From Williamwhitmania sp035530955 (GTDB lineage Bacteria > Bacteroidota > Bacteroidia > Bacteroidales > Williamwhitmaniaceae): a stretch of 22,888 nt of DNA. The first letter of the stretch is position 1, and the number at the start of each line of letters is the position of its first letter. Shown one piece after another: positions 22,226 to 22,888 of this stretch. A program made the translations under genes and the position numbers. Under the pieces are notes generated by a model, which saw only the letters and a program-made list of their open reading frames with translations, was not told where the DNA came from and made no database searches. The stretch is from positions 1 to 22,888 of the forward strand of contig DATKTT010000118.1 of the NCBI GenBank assembly GCA_035530955.1, read 5' to 3'.

Positions 22226-22888
22226 TAGTTCTCAAATCTTTTAATAATTCTCACCCCAATAATATTGATGATTGTAGTAACCACAAATAACACCAGACCC
22301 GTTTCGATTAGTGCAGAAAAGTATATTTTCCCGGTTGCTTCGGTAAATTCATTGGCAATAACGCTAGCCATTGTGTTTCCTGTATCGAAAATACTTTTTG
22401 GAATAATCTGCGTATTTCCAATAAGCATGGTAACAGCCATGGTTTCACCCAGAGCCCTTCCAAGAGCCAGCAAAATACCTGCTGACATTCCAGACCTGAT
22501 GTATGGAATGATCACAAACCGAACCACCTCGAAGCGCGTAGCCCCAAGAGCATATGCTGCCTCTTTAAGGTGTAAGGGAACCATGCTAATTACAAGCCGA
22601 ATGAGCGATGCCGAAAATGGCGTAATCATTATGGCTAGGATTATGGATGCCGCAAGAATTCCCACGCCTGAAGGAACAGCCCCCACCCTCATTTCGATGG
22701 CTCGCACAATTGGAACAATGGTGAAAATACCCCAAAAGCCCAATATTACGGAGGGAATTCCAGCCAAAAGTTCAACTGCATTTTTTATTAATCCGCTTAT
22801 CCAGCCCCGTGGATAATATTCGCCCAAAAACAGTCCAATGGCCAGAGCAAAGGGAGTTGAAATGAGAATGGCTAGTGCAGATGTCATT
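22225..22888 (-). CDS. pstC: phosphate ABC transporter permease PstC, C-terminal part
   Basis: About 221 residues to the window edge; the 5' part is outside. Membrane segments and the EAA motif (HLKEAAYALGATRFEVVRFVIIPYIRSG) match PstC, and LLALGRALGETMAVTMLIGNTQIIPKSIFDTGNTMASVIANEF is the PstC-type segment after it. AGIPSVILGFWGIFTIVP is the usual periplasmic-side helix pair. The ATG at 22885-22887 is almost certainly an internal Met, because complete PstC proteins are considerably longer. The stop TAA overlaps the pstA start. pstS is expected further upstream, beyond the window. Confidence 0.93.
   Translation of the reverse strand, partial: MTSALAILISTPFALAIGLFLGEYYPRGWISGLIKNAVELLAGIPSVILGFWGIFTIVPIVRAIEMRVGAVPSGVGILAASIILAIMITPFSASLIRLVISMVPLHLKEAAYALGATRFEVVRFVIIPYIRSGMSAGILLALGRALGETMAVTMLIGNTQIIPKSIFDTGNTMASVIANEFTEATGKIYFSALIETGLVLFVVTTIINIIGVRIIKRFEN

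Noticed and set aside
22265..22816. 183-codon plus-strand open frame opposite pstC
   Set aside because: It is antisense to a clear PstC permease with intact motifs; long antisense frames are common opposite membrane proteins.

Overview
The window looks like chromosomal DNA of a Bacteroidota bacterium, probably order Bacteroidales. Four things support this: several genes are preceded by the Bacteroidetes-type -7 element (TAnnTTTG, often followed by C) rather than a sigma70 -10 box; Shine-Dalgarno sequences are rare; Bacteroidetes-restricted families are present (DUF5606, DUF3276/PUR-like, DUF1573 lipoprotein, long NusB, FeoA-FeoB fusion); and the gene order nusB - DUF1573 - yajC - ybbR - coaE - DUF5606 is typical of the group. 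I cannot name the species from the sequence alone. I saw no phage, transposase, CRISPR, rRNA or tRNA signal.

Layout. 1-1614: a periplasmic YceI-like protein and an AraC-type regulator (both minus). 1615-1989: a gene-free stretch carrying a heptamer-phased repeat array. 1990-4927: a SNF2-family helicase (minus) split by a frameshift near its last third. 5203-7128: a secreted protein with three LysM repeats and a periplasmic-binding-protein-like domain (plus), ended by a hairpin terminator. 7179-8876: an M3 metallopeptidase (minus). 8986-13845: a minus-strand housekeeping cluster read in the order nusB, DUF1573 lipoprotein, yajC, (terminator, promoter), ybbR, coaE, TerB-DnaJ protein, (promoter), DUF5606 protein, terminator. 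14150-14542: a PUR-like DUF3276 protein (plus). 14569-16651: a membrane-bound SpoIIE/PP2C phosphatase and an unrecognised 247-residue helical protein upstream of it (both minus). 16940-19646: a FeoA-FeoB fusion and a small Cys-rich membrane protein (plus), behind a leader that can fold. 19647-19835: a second copy of the heptamer-phased repeat. 19836-22888: phoU, pstB, pstA and the C-terminal part of pstC (minus), a phosphate-uptake operon that runs off the window end.

Working together: pstC-pstA-pstB-phoU form the high-affinity phosphate importer and its regulator; feoAB plus the Cys-rich peptide form the ferrous iron uptake unit; the nusB cluster combines rRNA antitermination, the SecDF-associated YajC, CoA synthesis and a co-chaperone.

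The most unusual features are: (1) a repeat family in which a 28-base core (4 x 7) and its AAYTAGR linkers keep exact 7-base phase, with both loci lying just 3' of a minus-strand gene; (2) the SNF2 frameshift, whose zero-frame stop sits in an ATT-TGA-G context resembling the +1 shift site of prfB; (3) a structured leader between a perfect -7 element and feoAB.
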